Virus record (IMG/VR): IMGVR_UViG_3300025886_001957
Location: 32,159 to 96,158 of that record
Source: a virus
Direction: 5' to 3' (one strand)
Length of the DNA: 64,000 bases
Shown: in pieces, positions 16,641-24,134 of the stretch
Layout of the letters: every line of letters starts with the position of its first letter
How positions within the stretch are numbered: position 1 is the first letter of the stretch
The notes under the pieces: model-generated
The model's input: the letters and a program-made list of their open reading frames with translations, nothing else
Told to the model about the DNA's origin: nothing
Database searches by the model: none
Made by a program: the position numbers and the translations under genes

Positions 16641-17152
16641 TATTGCATTCCTTTTAAAATATTATTATATGTATCGTATACTTTAGATGTTAATTCATCA
16701 AGTGTTCCGTTGTTGTTGATAACGTGGTCTGCCATCTCTTTGGTTAGTGTCATACTGCTTGAATCTTCTGTGGGTAGATGTTCTGACCTATCTACCCAAA
16801 TTGCCGCATCAAAAACATGTTGTTCACGCATTGCATCAAATTCTCTTACGTTTCGTAGTCCACAATAAATATCATGTTCTGAAAAAATAGCCTTACCCAA
16901 CTTAGCTGGATCATGTTCACAGAAACTTGATATAGCATTATACCATTCAGCTCGATGATTATGCCGATCGTTATAACATTCTTCTAGCGTTGTATAATTA
17001 TATTTAGACTTTAAATCATCATATATAAATCGATTACAAGCAAACATACTGCTTGATATGAAACTTAATTTAAAATTATCACACAGTATATCTGATACTG
17101 TGTCTTTACCATGTCTGCCATGGCCAATTACTAATAACTTAGGCAACTTCAT
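16640..17152 (-). CDS. T4 gp1-like (deoxy)nucleoside monophosphate kinase
   Basis: A 170-residue P-loop kinase. The Walker A loop is GHGRHGKDTVS (about residues 10-20), followed by FISSSMFACNRFIYDDL, and IYCGLRNVREFDAM (the GxR-N-xxE block of this family). T4 gp1 relatives phosphorylate dNMPs for DNA synthesis. It overlaps the tilS-like gene by 14 bases. Confidence 0.8.
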   Translation of the reverse strand: MKLPKLLVIGHGRHGKDTVSDILCDNFKLSFISSSMFACNRFIYDDLKSKYNYTTLEECYNDRHNHRAEWYNAISSFCEHDPAKLGKAIFSEHDIYCGLRNVREFDAMREQHVFDAAIWVDRSEHLPTEDSSSMTLTKEMADHVINNNGTLDELTSKVYDTYNNILKGMQ

Positions 17153-17738
17153 TTACAACCTTCTTATGCAGTGTTTTATATATTCCTGGATTTACGTGCA
17201 GCACATGTGGCATCATTTGATGCCTAATATAGTTACGATTATAACATAGTTCATTGTTACTGTCATCCAAAATATAATCAATATTATTTAAGTTTAACCA
17301 AAGTTCAAAGTCTCTTTTTCGAGTAAGTCTAAAAGGACGAATAATATGATTGCGACGATACGGAATCCATTTTCCAGTTCCGTGTAAGCTACTGAAGATC
17401 CAAGTTTCAACACAGTCGTCAAGGTGATGGCACGTAATTAATGGTTTGTCAGTAAAGTTATCAAAAAATTTATAACGCTGCTCTCGCCAAAAATCTTCTT
17501 TGCTACGACCTGGAGGAATTGTTCCTTTTACTCCTCCTAACAGATAGTTAATATCGTTTTTTTGACAATAGTTTTCTACAAACCGTTGTGCTTTATCTGC
17601 ATGGGCTGTGCCGTGATTGTAATGTAGTACAGTTACGTCGTGATTACGATTAAGAAAATTAAGGCAAGCCATACTGTCAACACCGCCTGAACATGCTAGA
17701 TATACCGAACGTGGAATTCTACCTTGTAACTTAATCAT
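17139..17738 (-). CDS. tilS: tRNA(Ile)-lysidine synthetase-like PP-loop ATPase
   Basis: A 199-residue N-type ATP pyrophosphatase: the PP-loop SGGVDSMACLNFL near residue 16, then LHYNHGTAHAD and CHHLDDCVETW, and the TilS-type block LDDSNNELCYNRNYIRHQM near the C-terminus. TilS changes C34 of tRNA-Ile(CAU) to lysidine so that it reads AUA. The protein is shorter than cellular TilS (about 320-430 residues) and lacks the C-terminal tRNA-binding domains. In an AT-rich genome AUA decoding would be in demand. No tRNA-Ile(CAU) is seen here. Confidence 0.85.
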   Translation of the reverse strand: MIKLQGRIPRSVYLACSGGVDSMACLNFLNRNHDVTVLHYNHGTAHADKAQRFVENYCQKNDINYLLGGVKGTIPPGRSKEDFWREQRYKFFDNFTDKPLITCHHLDDCVETWIFSSLHGTGKWIPYRRNHIIRPFRLTRKRDFELWLNLNNIDYILDDSNNELCYNRNYIRHQMMPHVLHVNPGIYKTLHKKVVNEVA

Positions 17739-17937
17739 TAGGCCACTTAACTAAGATAACCTCGTCGTCTGTGTCAGTGTTGTTATCTTTTGTTTTAAGA
17801 TATCCTTGTTCGATTAGATCGTCAATTACTAATTCAACAATATCTTTTGTAATCTTGTCTTTAGACATAGTATAACCAAAAACAGTAAAGATGATAGCAG
17901 TTCCTAGTAGCCAAAGATACATTTCATTTATAAACAT
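17731..17937 (-). CDS. N-terminally anchored small protein, 68 aa
   Basis: A membrane segment (YLWLLGTAIIFTVFGYTM, about residues 7-24) followed by a small acidic winged-helix-like tail (ITKDIVELVIDDLIEQGYLK). Overlaps the tilS-like gene by 8 bases. Function unknown. Confidence 0.65.
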   Translation of the reverse strand: MFINEMYLWLLGTAIIFTVFGYTMSKDKITKDIVELVIDDLIEQGYLKTKDNNTDTDDEVILVKWPND

Positions 17938-17949
17938 TATACTGTTCCT

Positions 17950-18666
17950 TTATACTTTGTAGATTTTTACATAGTTGAGACGTGTTTCGTTTGCATCAAA
18001 CAGTCTGTTTTTTGTCTGAGACTTTACTTTACCTTTTACTCGTTTCATATCGTTTACATTATACTCATATTTATTCATGAATGATAAAAGGTTTCCGTCC
18101 ATTACAGCAACATAGTTGTATGATTCCCACTGTGAACTATAACGCTTGTCGAGAATTTTTACAACACCTTCAATTACATCTTTTTCTTTACCCAAGTGTT
18201 GGCTGTTGCGATACTCAACACGTATTTCTTTCTTTAGGCTACTTTCGTGTTGATCACGTTTTACAAACTCTGGAATAAATGCAACACGACCTAATTTATC
18301 AGCAGACACAGTATCCTGTGATACAGCGTCAATCATGTCACTTTTAAAGTTGTCCAAGTTACCAAGTCCTAGCATTACATAACGCTTCATCCATTTTTGA
18401 ATTTCAGCTACTTGAATATAGTCTTCTTCAGTAGGAGTAGGACGTACATAGTCGGATGGCAAATATTGCGGATCTTTGTGGAAAGCAAACTTCACAATCT
18501 CTTTGTTTGAAAATTTTGTGTTGTTTTCTACTTCGCTAAACCTACGTGTTTCCTTGATGTATGAACGATTAATACGTTGTGCTGCACATGCCATAGCAAG
18601 TGCTTCTTGTGTAGTAACAGTGGTTGACTGAACCACTTTATTAAGATCGATGCCTTGTTTAAACAT
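17950..18666 (-). CDS. Conserved phage protein, 238 aa
   Basis: A soluble alpha/beta protein (MFKQGIDLNKVVQSTTVTTQ) with several basic patches and a C-terminal NETRLNYVKIYKV. No motif recognised. Good ribosome binding site (AGAAAGGCAC). Possibly DNA-related by context with the kinase and endonuclease; inference only. Confidence 0.65.
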   Translation of the reverse strand: MFKQGIDLNKVVQSTTVTTQEALAMACAAQRINRSYIKETRRFSEVENNTKFSNKEIVKFAFHKDPQYLPSDYVRPTPTEEDYIQVAEIQKWMKRYVMLGLGNLDNFKSDMIDAVSQDTVSADKLGRVAFIPEFVKRDQHESSLKKEIRVEYRNSQHLGKEKDVIEGVVKILDKRYSSQWESYNYVAVMDGNLLSFMNKYEYNVNDMKRVKGKVKSQTKNRLFDANETRLNYVKIYKV

Positions 18667-18726
18667 TGTGTGCCTTTCTAAGTTGCCTAAGTATTTAATC
18701 TACACTAGCATACAGATACTAGCAAG

Positions 18727-19521
18727 TCAACCATGTTTTTCTAATTTCTTTTTATTCTTGTAATATTGCTTTTTACGTTCTGCAATTTTTTCTTTATTAT
18801 TCTTGAGATATTCTGCAATTTTTTCTTTATTATCTTTGCGATATTGCTTTTGATATTCTGCAAGTTTTTCTTTATTATTCTTGCGATATTCTGCAAGTTT
18901 TTCTTTATTATCCTTGCGATATTCTGCAATTTTTTCTTTATTATCCTTGTGATATTGCTTTTGATATTCTGCAATTTTTTCTTTATTATTCTTGTGATAT
19001 TGCTTTTGATATTCTGCAATTTTTTCTTTATTATCCTTGCGATATTGCTTCATATCTTCTGCAATTTTTTCTTTATTATTCTTGCGATATTGCTTTTTCT
19101 GTTCTGCAATTTTTTCTTTATTATCCTTGCGCCATTGCTTTTTATTTTGTTTGTATCGTGCTAAAATTTCTGGATCTGATGACAGGCTTCCAGTAAACAA
19201 CCCATGTTTATAAAATGAACTGTTTTCACCTGACTGATCAACATATCTAGGATCTCCTAAACTACGGTTGTAATATTTGTTCCATCGACGTGCTTTTCTA
19301 TTTTTTAAAAGTTCGTGTTCTAGAATACATATTTCCTCATCTGTACCGTAAGCAAGTATTCGTCTGCGAACACCTGTAGGAATATTGTCCTTTTTAAATC
19401 TCTTCCAAATCGTAGACGAATGTGTATAAGAATCGTCAGGTGTGCCTTTGTGTTTACCTAAATAGAATTTTTTATTATTAGAGTCAAACCATAAATAAAC
19501 AAAAGAATCATTTTTAGACAT
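18727..19521 (-). CDS. GIY-YIG-like protein with Lys-Glu repeat tail
   Basis: The 264-residue protein begins FVYLWFDSNNKKFYLGKHKG, which fits the GIY-YIG nuclease core (Y-x-[YW] and YLG) and is followed by RRRILAYGTDEEICILEHELL. From about residue 128 to the end it consists of a repeated unit of the form KDNKEKIAEYQKQYR in about nine variable-length copies, predicted as one long charged helix. Such tails occur on homing-endonuclease-like proteins of large phages and viruses and may bind DNA. Activity is not proven. Confidence 0.72.
   Translation of the reverse strand: MSKNDSFVYLWFDSNNKKFYLGKHKGTPDDSYTHSSTIWKRFKKDNIPTGVRRRILAYGTDEEICILEHELLKNRKARRWNKYYNRSLGDPRYVDQSGENSSFYKHGLFTGSLSSDPEILARYKQNKKQWRKDNKEKIAEQKKQYRKNNKEKIAEDMKQYRKDNKEKIAEYQKQYHKNNKEKIAEYQKQYHKDNKEKIAEYRKDNKEKLAEYRKNNKEKLAEYQKQYRKDNKEKIAEYLKNNKEKIAERKKQYYKNKKKLEKHG
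18760..19150 (-). repeat. Tandem 27-45 bp coding repeats
   Basis: Within the GIY-YIG-like gene, units such as TTCTGCAATTTTTTCTTTAT (plus strand) recur about every 45 bases, with some shorter spacings of about 27-30 bases. Copies are nearly identical at DNA level, so they are likely to expand and contract by slippage or recombination. Confidence 0.85.
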
Positions 19522-19929
19522 TTATTCTAATCCTCGTTGTGTCCATTTTTTGTGAGATAAATTATGTTCTTCTGCCCACATAATAAACAACTCATGTTCT
19601 CTATCATGTGCTTCAATCTCACTAGGTCTATCCCAGTAATCGCATCCTTGATTACTAGTTTGAGTTAATTCACCATGCTCATATTGTTTTACATGCACTA
19701 GCTCATGGGCTAGTGTAGTTAGCATCTCTCGTAGACGTAAACTACGTTTTATATCAATCTCGTACTCGCCGTCGTCAAGTTGTACACACCCGCCAACTGA
19801 TTGATCGTTTGTTAGTCTACGAAAATTAATTTCAATCTCTGGATAGATGTTAAATTTACGACAAACAAAAATAGCCATACTTTCGGCATAATCGTATTGT
19901 GAAGTTGTAGCGCCATTAACTGTAATCAT
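19522..19929 (-). CDS. Zincin-like metallopeptidase (SprT-like)
   Basis: The protein has the zinc-metallopeptidase motif in TTLAHELVHVKQYEHG (HExxH, with a nearby third His), and then DRPSEIEAHDREHELFIMW with an E/H that may complete the site. The start MITVNGATTSQYDY at 19929 is preferred over a longer reading from 19959 because an AGAGACAG ribosome binding site precedes it. SprT-like proteases act on DNA-protein crosslinks; the link is a guess. It shares its end with the GIY-YIG gene start. Confidence 0.75.
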   Translation of the reverse strand: MITVNGATTSQYDYAESMAIFVCRKFNIYPEIEINFRRLTNDQSVGGCVQLDDGEYEIDIKRSLRLREMLTTLAHELVHVKQYEHGELTQTSNQGCDYWDRPSEIEAHDREHELFIMWAEEHNLSHKKWTQRGLE

Positions 19930-19989
19930 TATACTGTCTCTAATAGTTTCAACAAGCATACTATAGCAGAAACCATACTAGATGTCAAT

Positions 19990-20208
19990 CTATAATCTAA
20001 AAGTTATTCGACCTTTATCTAAATCATAAGGCGTCATATCAAGTTTTACTCGATCACCTGCAACTAGTCTAATACGAAATTGTCGCATCTTGCCGCCTGT
20101 GTAGCATATCACATTATGTCCATTATCTAGTTCTACTTTGAATGTTTGGTTAGGCAGTACTTCTTTAATTTCACCTTCAACTTCTATAATATCACTATTC
20201 TTTGCCAT
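19990..20208 (-). CDS. infA: Translation initiation factor IF-1
   Basis: A 72-residue S1-fold protein, the normal length of bacterial IF-1. It starts [20 protein letters not shown] and has [40 protein letters not shown] and the ending KGRITFRL, all matching IF-1 block by block. IF-1 binds the ribosomal A site and helps IF-2 and IF-3 start translation. A phage copy suggests that the phage adjusts initiation on host ribosomes. It overlaps the AbrB-like gene by 14 bases and would be expressed from the divergent promoter at 20413. Confidence 0.93.
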   Translation of the reverse strand: MAKNSDIIEVEGEIKEVLPNQTFKVELDNGHNVICYTGGKMRQFRIRLVAGDRVKLDMTPYDLDKGRITFRL

Positions 20209-20383
20209 CTACATCTTTCTTTGACATAGTAATAGAACCGTTGTCGTCTTGGGAGATTTTTATTATATCCCCGGGTACCCAATCCATTTTTTCTAATATC
20301 TCAGGTGGTATTGTCATTAAAATATTATCATCATCGCCATCTATATCTGAAAATATTTCATTAACATTATAATCTTTTATCAA
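20195..20383 (-). CDS. AbrB/SpoVT-like DNA-binding protein
   Basis: About 62 residues, with TTG start at 20383 preceded by AGAAAGGAAAC; no ATG gives a sensible product. The core [36 protein letters not shown] is a swapped-hairpin AbrB/MazE-type fold. Such proteins are transcription regulators or antitoxins; no toxin is adjacent. As first gene of the leftward transcript with infA, it may regulate the divergent promoters beside it. Confidence 0.7.
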   Translation of the reverse strand: MIKDYNVNEIFSDIDGDDDNILMTIPPEILEKMDWVPGDIIKISQDDNGSITMSKKDVDGKE

Positions 20384-20412
20384 GCTTGTTTCCTTTCTGC
20401 AAGTTAATGAAA

Positions 20413-20420
20413 TATTTATC
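20413..20420 (-). promoter_or_regulatory. Late promoter box GATAAATA (leftward)
   Basis: GATAAATA on the minus strand, 29 bases before the TTG start of the AbrB-like gene. It is back-to-back with a rightward box 6 bases away, at the only strand switch with divergent genes. Confidence 0.5.
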
Positions 20421-20426
20421 CGTTTG

Positions 20427-20434
20427 CATAAATA
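20427..20434 (+). promoter_or_regulatory. Late promoter box CATAAATA (rightward)
   Basis: CATAAATA on the plus strand, 31 bases before the ATG at 20466. It would drive the plus-strand holin-like block. Confidence 0.5.
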
Positions 20435-20465
20435 GTAGTGTAGAGCGTGAGGTGCGCAAAATAAT

Positions 20466-20579
20466 ATGCAACAATGGACACATGACAAAAAAAAGTGTAG
20501 CTTGATTGCTGCATTACCTATTGGCTTTATTGTTGGGTTATTAATTGGAATAATGATTATAATATGTACATTGTACTAA
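20466..20579 (+). CDS. 37-residue membrane protein
   Basis: Starts MQQWTHDKKKCSLIAALPIG and has one strong membrane segment (about residues 12-35). It is the first gene of the plus-strand block, 8 bases before the next gene. Function unknown; it could be part of the lysis set. Confidence 0.55.
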   Translation: MQQWTHDKKKCSLIAALPIGFIVGLLIGIMIIICTLY

Positions 20580-20587
20580 GGAACTGA

Positions 20588-20866
20588 ATGAATTTTTTAA
20601 GTTTAGTAACAGATGTAGGATTTCCAATAGCAGGTGCTCTTGCTGCAGGCGGCTTTGTTTTTTTAACACTTAAATTTATATTAGCAGGCGTTACAGATTC
20701 AGTTACTACACTTAAGAACATTATTGGAAGTTTAGATAACAGAGTACAAACTATGAATAATGATTTAGTAAAAATAGATGCTTTACTAAGTTATGCGTTA
20801 AATGTTAGGCCTAATATAGATAGGATAGCAGCAAATGAAGGGAAAGAAGATGCCAGACGTGACTGA
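20588..20866 (+). CDS. Holin-like protein (BhlA/UviB-like), 92 aa
   Basis: An N-terminal VTDVGFPIAGALAAGGFVFL membrane segment is followed by a helical tail with LDNRVQTMNNDLVKIDALLS. The YGFPI-type start plus coiled-coil tail resembles BhlA/UviB holin-like proteins. It is paralogous to the 21047-21370 gene (shared xGFPI and the LDNRV/LVDRV...MNNDLV/LDNDLI...LLS/KLS pattern). Holin function is inferred. Confidence 0.65.
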   Translation: MNFLSLVTDVGFPIAGALAAGGFVFLTLKFILAGVTDSVTTLKNIIGSLDNRVQTMNNDLVKIDALLSYALNVRPNIDRIAANEGKEDARRD

Positions 20867-21044
20867 TAATAGAGGTAAACTTGAAGTAGCAGTAAGAATT
20901 TTAGGCAATGAACTTATAGCTATCGAAATGAATGTTGACGACTTTAAAATGAAATGGTTAGCTGTTGGTGTAATTGCTATTGTTGCACTAGGTTATGCAG
21001 CTAGTGTATTTGGCCCTGCATTAGTAAATATATTTGGTTCGTAG
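20850..21044 (+). CDS. Small membrane protein, 64 aa
   Basis: The start at 20850 (MPDVTDNRGKLEVAVRILG) is preferred over 20835 because GAAGGGAAAGAAG precedes it. A helical N-terminus leads to one membrane segment (WLAVGVIAIVALGYAASVF) near residues 35-54. It sits between two holin-like paralogues with a 17-base overlap. Function unknown. Confidence 0.62.
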   Translation: MPDVTDNRGKLEVAVRILGNELIAIEMNVDDFKMKWLAVGVIAIVALGYAASVFGPALVNIFGS

Positions 21045-21046
21045 AA

Positions 21047-21370
21047 ATGTACGAAATTGATCTTGCAAAAATAGTAAGTGATTACGGATTTCCAATAATA
21101 GCTGCTGTTGGCATGGGCTATTTTATATTCTTTATATGGAAGTGGGTTACTGAAACTATTGATCCTGTAATTGGCGAAACAATGGGTACATTAATTAGAC
21201 TTGTTGATCGTGTACGCATGTTAGACAACGATCTAATTAGACTAAACAGTAAACTAAGTATGGTTTTAGAATATAGAGCAAAACTTAATCCACAACGTGA
21301 AGACGAATTACAACGTCTAGTAGATGAATACAAACACTCTTCGGCAGAATTCGATAGTACTGGAAAATAA
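21047..21370 (+). CDS. Holin-like protein, paralogue, 107 aa
   Basis: Starts MYEIDLAKIVSDYGFPIIAA with a membrane segment to about residue 35, then TLIRLVDRVRMLDNDLIRLN and a charged tail. Related to the 20588-20866 protein, so the two may form one membrane complex. The family resembles BhlA/UviB; not proven. Confidence 0.65.
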   Translation: MYEIDLAKIVSDYGFPIIAAVGMGYFIFFIWKWVTETIDPVIGETMGTLIRLVDRVRMLDNDLIRLNSKLSMVLEYRAKLNPQREDELQRLVDEYKHSSAEFDSTGK

Positions 21371-21380
21371 ATTTGTAATT

Positions 21381-21388
21381 TATAAATA
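21381..21388 (+). promoter_or_regulatory. Late promoter box TATAAATA
   Basis: Exact T4 late consensus, five bases before the ATG at 21394. With T4 spacing (+1 six bases after the box) the A of the ATG would be the first base of the mRNA. Confidence 0.6.
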
Positions 21389-21393
21389 ATAAT

Positions 21394-21666
21394 ATGAGAT
21401 ATTATTTAGGAAATTGTGAATATAAATGGTCGCATGTTAACACAAATTCAGAACCTTTATGGATACGTCGAGAGTTAGGCGAAGAACTTACTAAACAATG
21501 TAATCAAGATGGATTTAATTTAGTTTATCTAAGAACCTGCAGTCAAACATTGCCCAGTGACATATATTGCCGTTGTGATATTTATGTAGACATTGATGAA
21601 GGTAGAGATCATACTGTGTTTGCTTTAAAATACGCAGACAAAATTGCGTTAGGAGAACCGCTATGA
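21394..21666 (+). CDS. Hypothetical protein, 90 aa, leaderless late gene
   Basis: Soluble protein starting MRYYLGNCEYKWSHVNTNSE, with several Cys residues (LRTCSQTLPSDIYCRCDIYV). A perfect late-promoter box lies five bases before the ATG and no ribosome binding site is present. It overlaps the next ORF by 4 bases. Not recognised. Confidence 0.7.
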   Translation: MRYYLGNCEYKWSHVNTNSEPLWIRRELGEELTKQCNQDGFNLVYLRTCSQTLPSDIYCRCDIYVDIDEGRDHTVFALKYADKIALGEPL

Positions 21667-21893
21667 TATGGATGGATTATAATATAACTCAAGCTGGTAG
21701 TAGTTTTAGAGTTGAAGGAGACTGGCCAGGCGAAGTTATGGGACTTGACAAACAAGGTAATCCTGGATTTAAAGATAATCCTTTATACAAACCTGGCGAT
21801 GTGTTTATTGTAAATAATGGCGGATGGCTAGTTAAGACCGACGAAGTTAACGCATTATTATTAAAACACGAATCTACTTCGAAGTCGCAATAA
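21663..21893 (+). CDS. Hypothetical protein, 76 aa
   Basis: Soluble, Gly-rich protein (YKPGDVFIVNNGGWLVK). Last gene of the plus-strand block; its 3' end overlaps the convergent cyclase gene by 20 bases, with no terminator visible between them. Not recognised. Confidence 0.68.
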   Translation: MIWMDYNITQAGSSFRVEGDWPGEVMGLDKQGNPGFKDNPLYKPGDVFIVNNGGWLVKTDEVNALLLKHESTSKSQ

Positions 21894-23919
21894 ACACACC
21901 GTTCCAATCAGTAGGCAAGTCTTGTGTTTTTTGAAATTCGCAACGTTCTATCCACATGTTATAATATCCTTCTAACTTAGCATCAAAATGTCGCATAAGT
22001 TTATTACACAAGTCAATTGCTTCGTCAAATTCTTGTAATCTATATGCTTGATGCATACGTTGATGCATCTCTTGGCTTTTGCGTTGCGCTGGAGTTTTTT
22101 GAACATCTAACACTGTCCATATTCCAATTCCTATAGTTTTGCCCTTGACTGCTAAGTCATCTATTTTTAAATAGAAAAAGTCATTTTTAGTTTGCTGATA
22201 TGTAGCATCACCAACAAGCAGGACACATCCATATTCTTTACATTTACTTTCTATTCGTGCTGCTGTTGAAACAGAATCTCCGAGGACGTCATAACTGTGT
22301 CGCTGTGTACTTCCCATCTCGCCCAAATAACCAAGACCAGTATTAATGCCAGCCCCCATACCAACGGGTGGCCTACCTTCTGCTGTAATTTTCTCATTAA
22401 ATAACTCCACTGCTTTAAGCATGTCAAGACCGCATTGTACTGCGGTTTTTGGATGTTCAGGATCATCTATAGGTGCATTGTGTATGTGCATACTAGCATC
22501 ACCAATGTACTTAATTATCATTCCATCCATATCTAATACTGGTTGCGTAATTGCATCCATGTATGAGTTCATAACCTTTGTTAGTCCTTTTACATCGTCG
22601 CCAAATGATTCACCTAATGGAGTGAAGCCACGTAAATCACTGAACACAATGCTAACTTCTTTCTTCATACCTTCTTTGATTAGTGCAGGATTTTCCTGTA
22701 GCATACGCACCACTGTTGGTGATGCATATCCTGCAAACTGTTTTTTAATTTCTTGTTTTTGTAAAAACTCATCTAAGAACTTAGGTATATATCTTGCTAG
22801 TCCTACCGTAATTAAAAACACAGCAGGAATAAATCCATCAATCAATATCAGGTGCTCAGAAAACATCCAGTAACTAAATCCTATGCTGCTGCCCACGGAC
22901 ACTACAAAGAAGGCTATACCTATGTATGTCCAACGAGCTATTAATATCATTGCAATTCCTACAATAATAAATGCAGCGATTTCACCCCAAGCCTTTGCAT
23001 CAGGATGTCTTACTATATTAGATTCGTTAAAAACTGTACCTAATAGTGTAGCTTGTAATTCGTGTGGAAATATACTTCCTTTAGCTGTAGCAATTGGTTG
23101 TGTAATACCAGCAGCGGTAGGACCTACAAATACTACAGCACCAGCGAAATCATCAGGTAACTCTACAGCACTTGCTTTTATATTTTGTTGACTCCAATCA
23201 ATCCATACTCTTCCAACTGTATCTGTTTGTAGGAATCCAAATTGTGGTATACGTAGTTTATCTACTCCTAACTCATTTAGTTTAATTTGGAAGCTAGGAT
23301 CACCTGCTAGTACACGTAGTACTTCCATTGTTACATTTGGATATAGCGTGCCGTTTGATTCTAGTATTAACGGAGCTCTGCGTGTTACTCCATCAATTTC
23401 GGCAAATGTATTTGTTATACCACTACCATATGCATTATTTTCAATAGTCGGAACGTTTGCAATAATACCCGGAGCATTAGGAATCATGTGCATGTATTCT
23501 GGATTTATAATTGCTGCACCTGGATTAATTGGAGTATTTTTATCTTTTGTAGAACCTAGCATTGTTACTATCACAGGGTAGTTCTGCATGGTTAATGCAA
23601 GTACATCATCTTGAGATGATCTATCATTCTCTGACATTAACACATTAAACACCACAAGTCCAGCGCCTCTGGCATATAAATCCTCTATAAGGCTAGCATA
23701 ATCGCCTCTTGGCCATGGCCATTGACCACGTGCCTCTAAACTTGGTTCATCGATGTTTACTGTGTAAATGTTATTTTGTACAGAAGTTTGATTTATAATT
23801 AATGTATCAAAATATTTTAATCGAATACTTTCTAAAAAATTAGGATTTGATAGATATACATAACTTAATACACATAATAATAATACACTCCAGACAGACG
23901 AAAAGATAATTTTATGCAT
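21874..23919 (-). CDS. CHASE2-domain adenylate/guanylate cyclase
   Basis: A 681-residue membrane cyclase. A signal anchor (residues 7-24) leads to a periplasmic CHASE2 sensor (about 35-320; NIDEPSLEARGQWPWPRGDY), then three membrane segments (about 320-400) and a class III cyclase domain (about 430-610). Metal sites are in IVFSDLRGFTP and IIKYIGDASM, and YDVLGDSVSTAARIES gives the adenine-selecting Asp and the catalytic Arg. The usual transition-state Asn (VNxAAR) is Ser here, so activity may be reduced. CHASE2 cyclases often accompany FecR proteins, and one lies upstream (26129-27271) with the curli-like genes. Confidence 0.9.
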   Translation of the reverse strand: MHKIIFSSVWSVLLLCVLSYVYLSNPNFLESIRLKYFDTLIINQTSVQNNIYTVNIDEPSLEARGQWPWPRGDYASLIEDLYARGAGLVVFNVLMSENDRSSQDDVLALTMQNYPVIVTMLGSTKDKNTPINPGAAIINPEYMHMIPNAPGIIANVPTIENNAYGSGITNTFAEIDGVTRRAPLILESNGTLYPNVTMEVLRVLAGDPSFQIKLNELGVDKLRIPQFGFLQTDTVGRVWIDWSQQNIKASAVELPDDFAGAVVFVGPTAAGITQPIATAKGSIFPHELQATLLGTVFNESNIVRHPDAKAWGEIAAFIIVGIAMILIARWTYIGIAFFVVSVGSSIGFSYWMFSEHLILIDGFIPAVFLITVGLARYIPKFLDEFLQKQEIKKQFAGYASPTVVRMLQENPALIKEGMKKEVSIVFSDLRGFTPLGESFGDDVKGLTKVMNSYMDAITQPVLDMDGMIIKYIGDASMHIHNAPIDDPEHPKTAVQCGLDMLKAVELFNEKITAEGRPPVGMGAGINTGLGYLGEMGSTQRHSYDVLGDSVSTAARIESKCKEYGCVLLVGDATYQQTKNDFFYLKIDDLAVKGKTIGIGIWTVLDVQKTPAQRKSQEMHQRMHQAYRLQEFDEAIDLCNKLMRHFDAKLEGYYNMWIERCEFQKTQDLPTDWNGVFIATSK

Positions 23920-23935
23920 ATTAACTTCCTTTTAG

Positions 23936-24133
23936 TTATTCATTTTGTATATTAATTGGAACGCAATACGCCCATGTCCTAAATTCTATTGGTGCAGATG
24001 AATACGTACTCTGTTTACTTATCTCTTTGGCAACATGTATACATTCAGAAATATTATTGTAGTGTGTATCATTACTAATTTTTGTTGGGTTTGACATTCC
24101 TATCATTACTACTAATAAAAATACAGATTTCAT
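23936..24133 (-). CDS. Small secreted two-Cys protein, 65 aa
   Basis: A short signal peptide (MKSVFLLVVMIGMS) is followed by a hydrophilic part with NISECIHVAK and TWAYCVPI, likely joined by a disulfide. The same layout occurs in the 37637-37909 and 39694-39882 products. Function unknown. Confidence 0.6.
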   Translation of the reverse strand: MKSVFLLVVMIGMSNPTKISNDTHYNNISECIHVAKEISKQSTYSSAPIEFRTWAYCVPINIQNE

Positions 24134-24134
24134 G

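Noticed and set aside
18760-19150. Tandem repeats considered as a CRISPR array
   Set aside because: The units are in-frame coding repeats with no unique spacers; they encode the repeat tail of the GIY-YIG-like protein.
18766-19164. A 132-residue Phe/Ile-rich plus-strand ORF
   Set aside because: It is the reverse strand of the Lys/Glu repeat gene; the repeat keeps the other frames open.
22346-22873. A 175-residue plus-strand ORF
   Set aside because: It lies inside the cyclase coding region, which has clear domain motifs; no ribosome binding site or protein signature.
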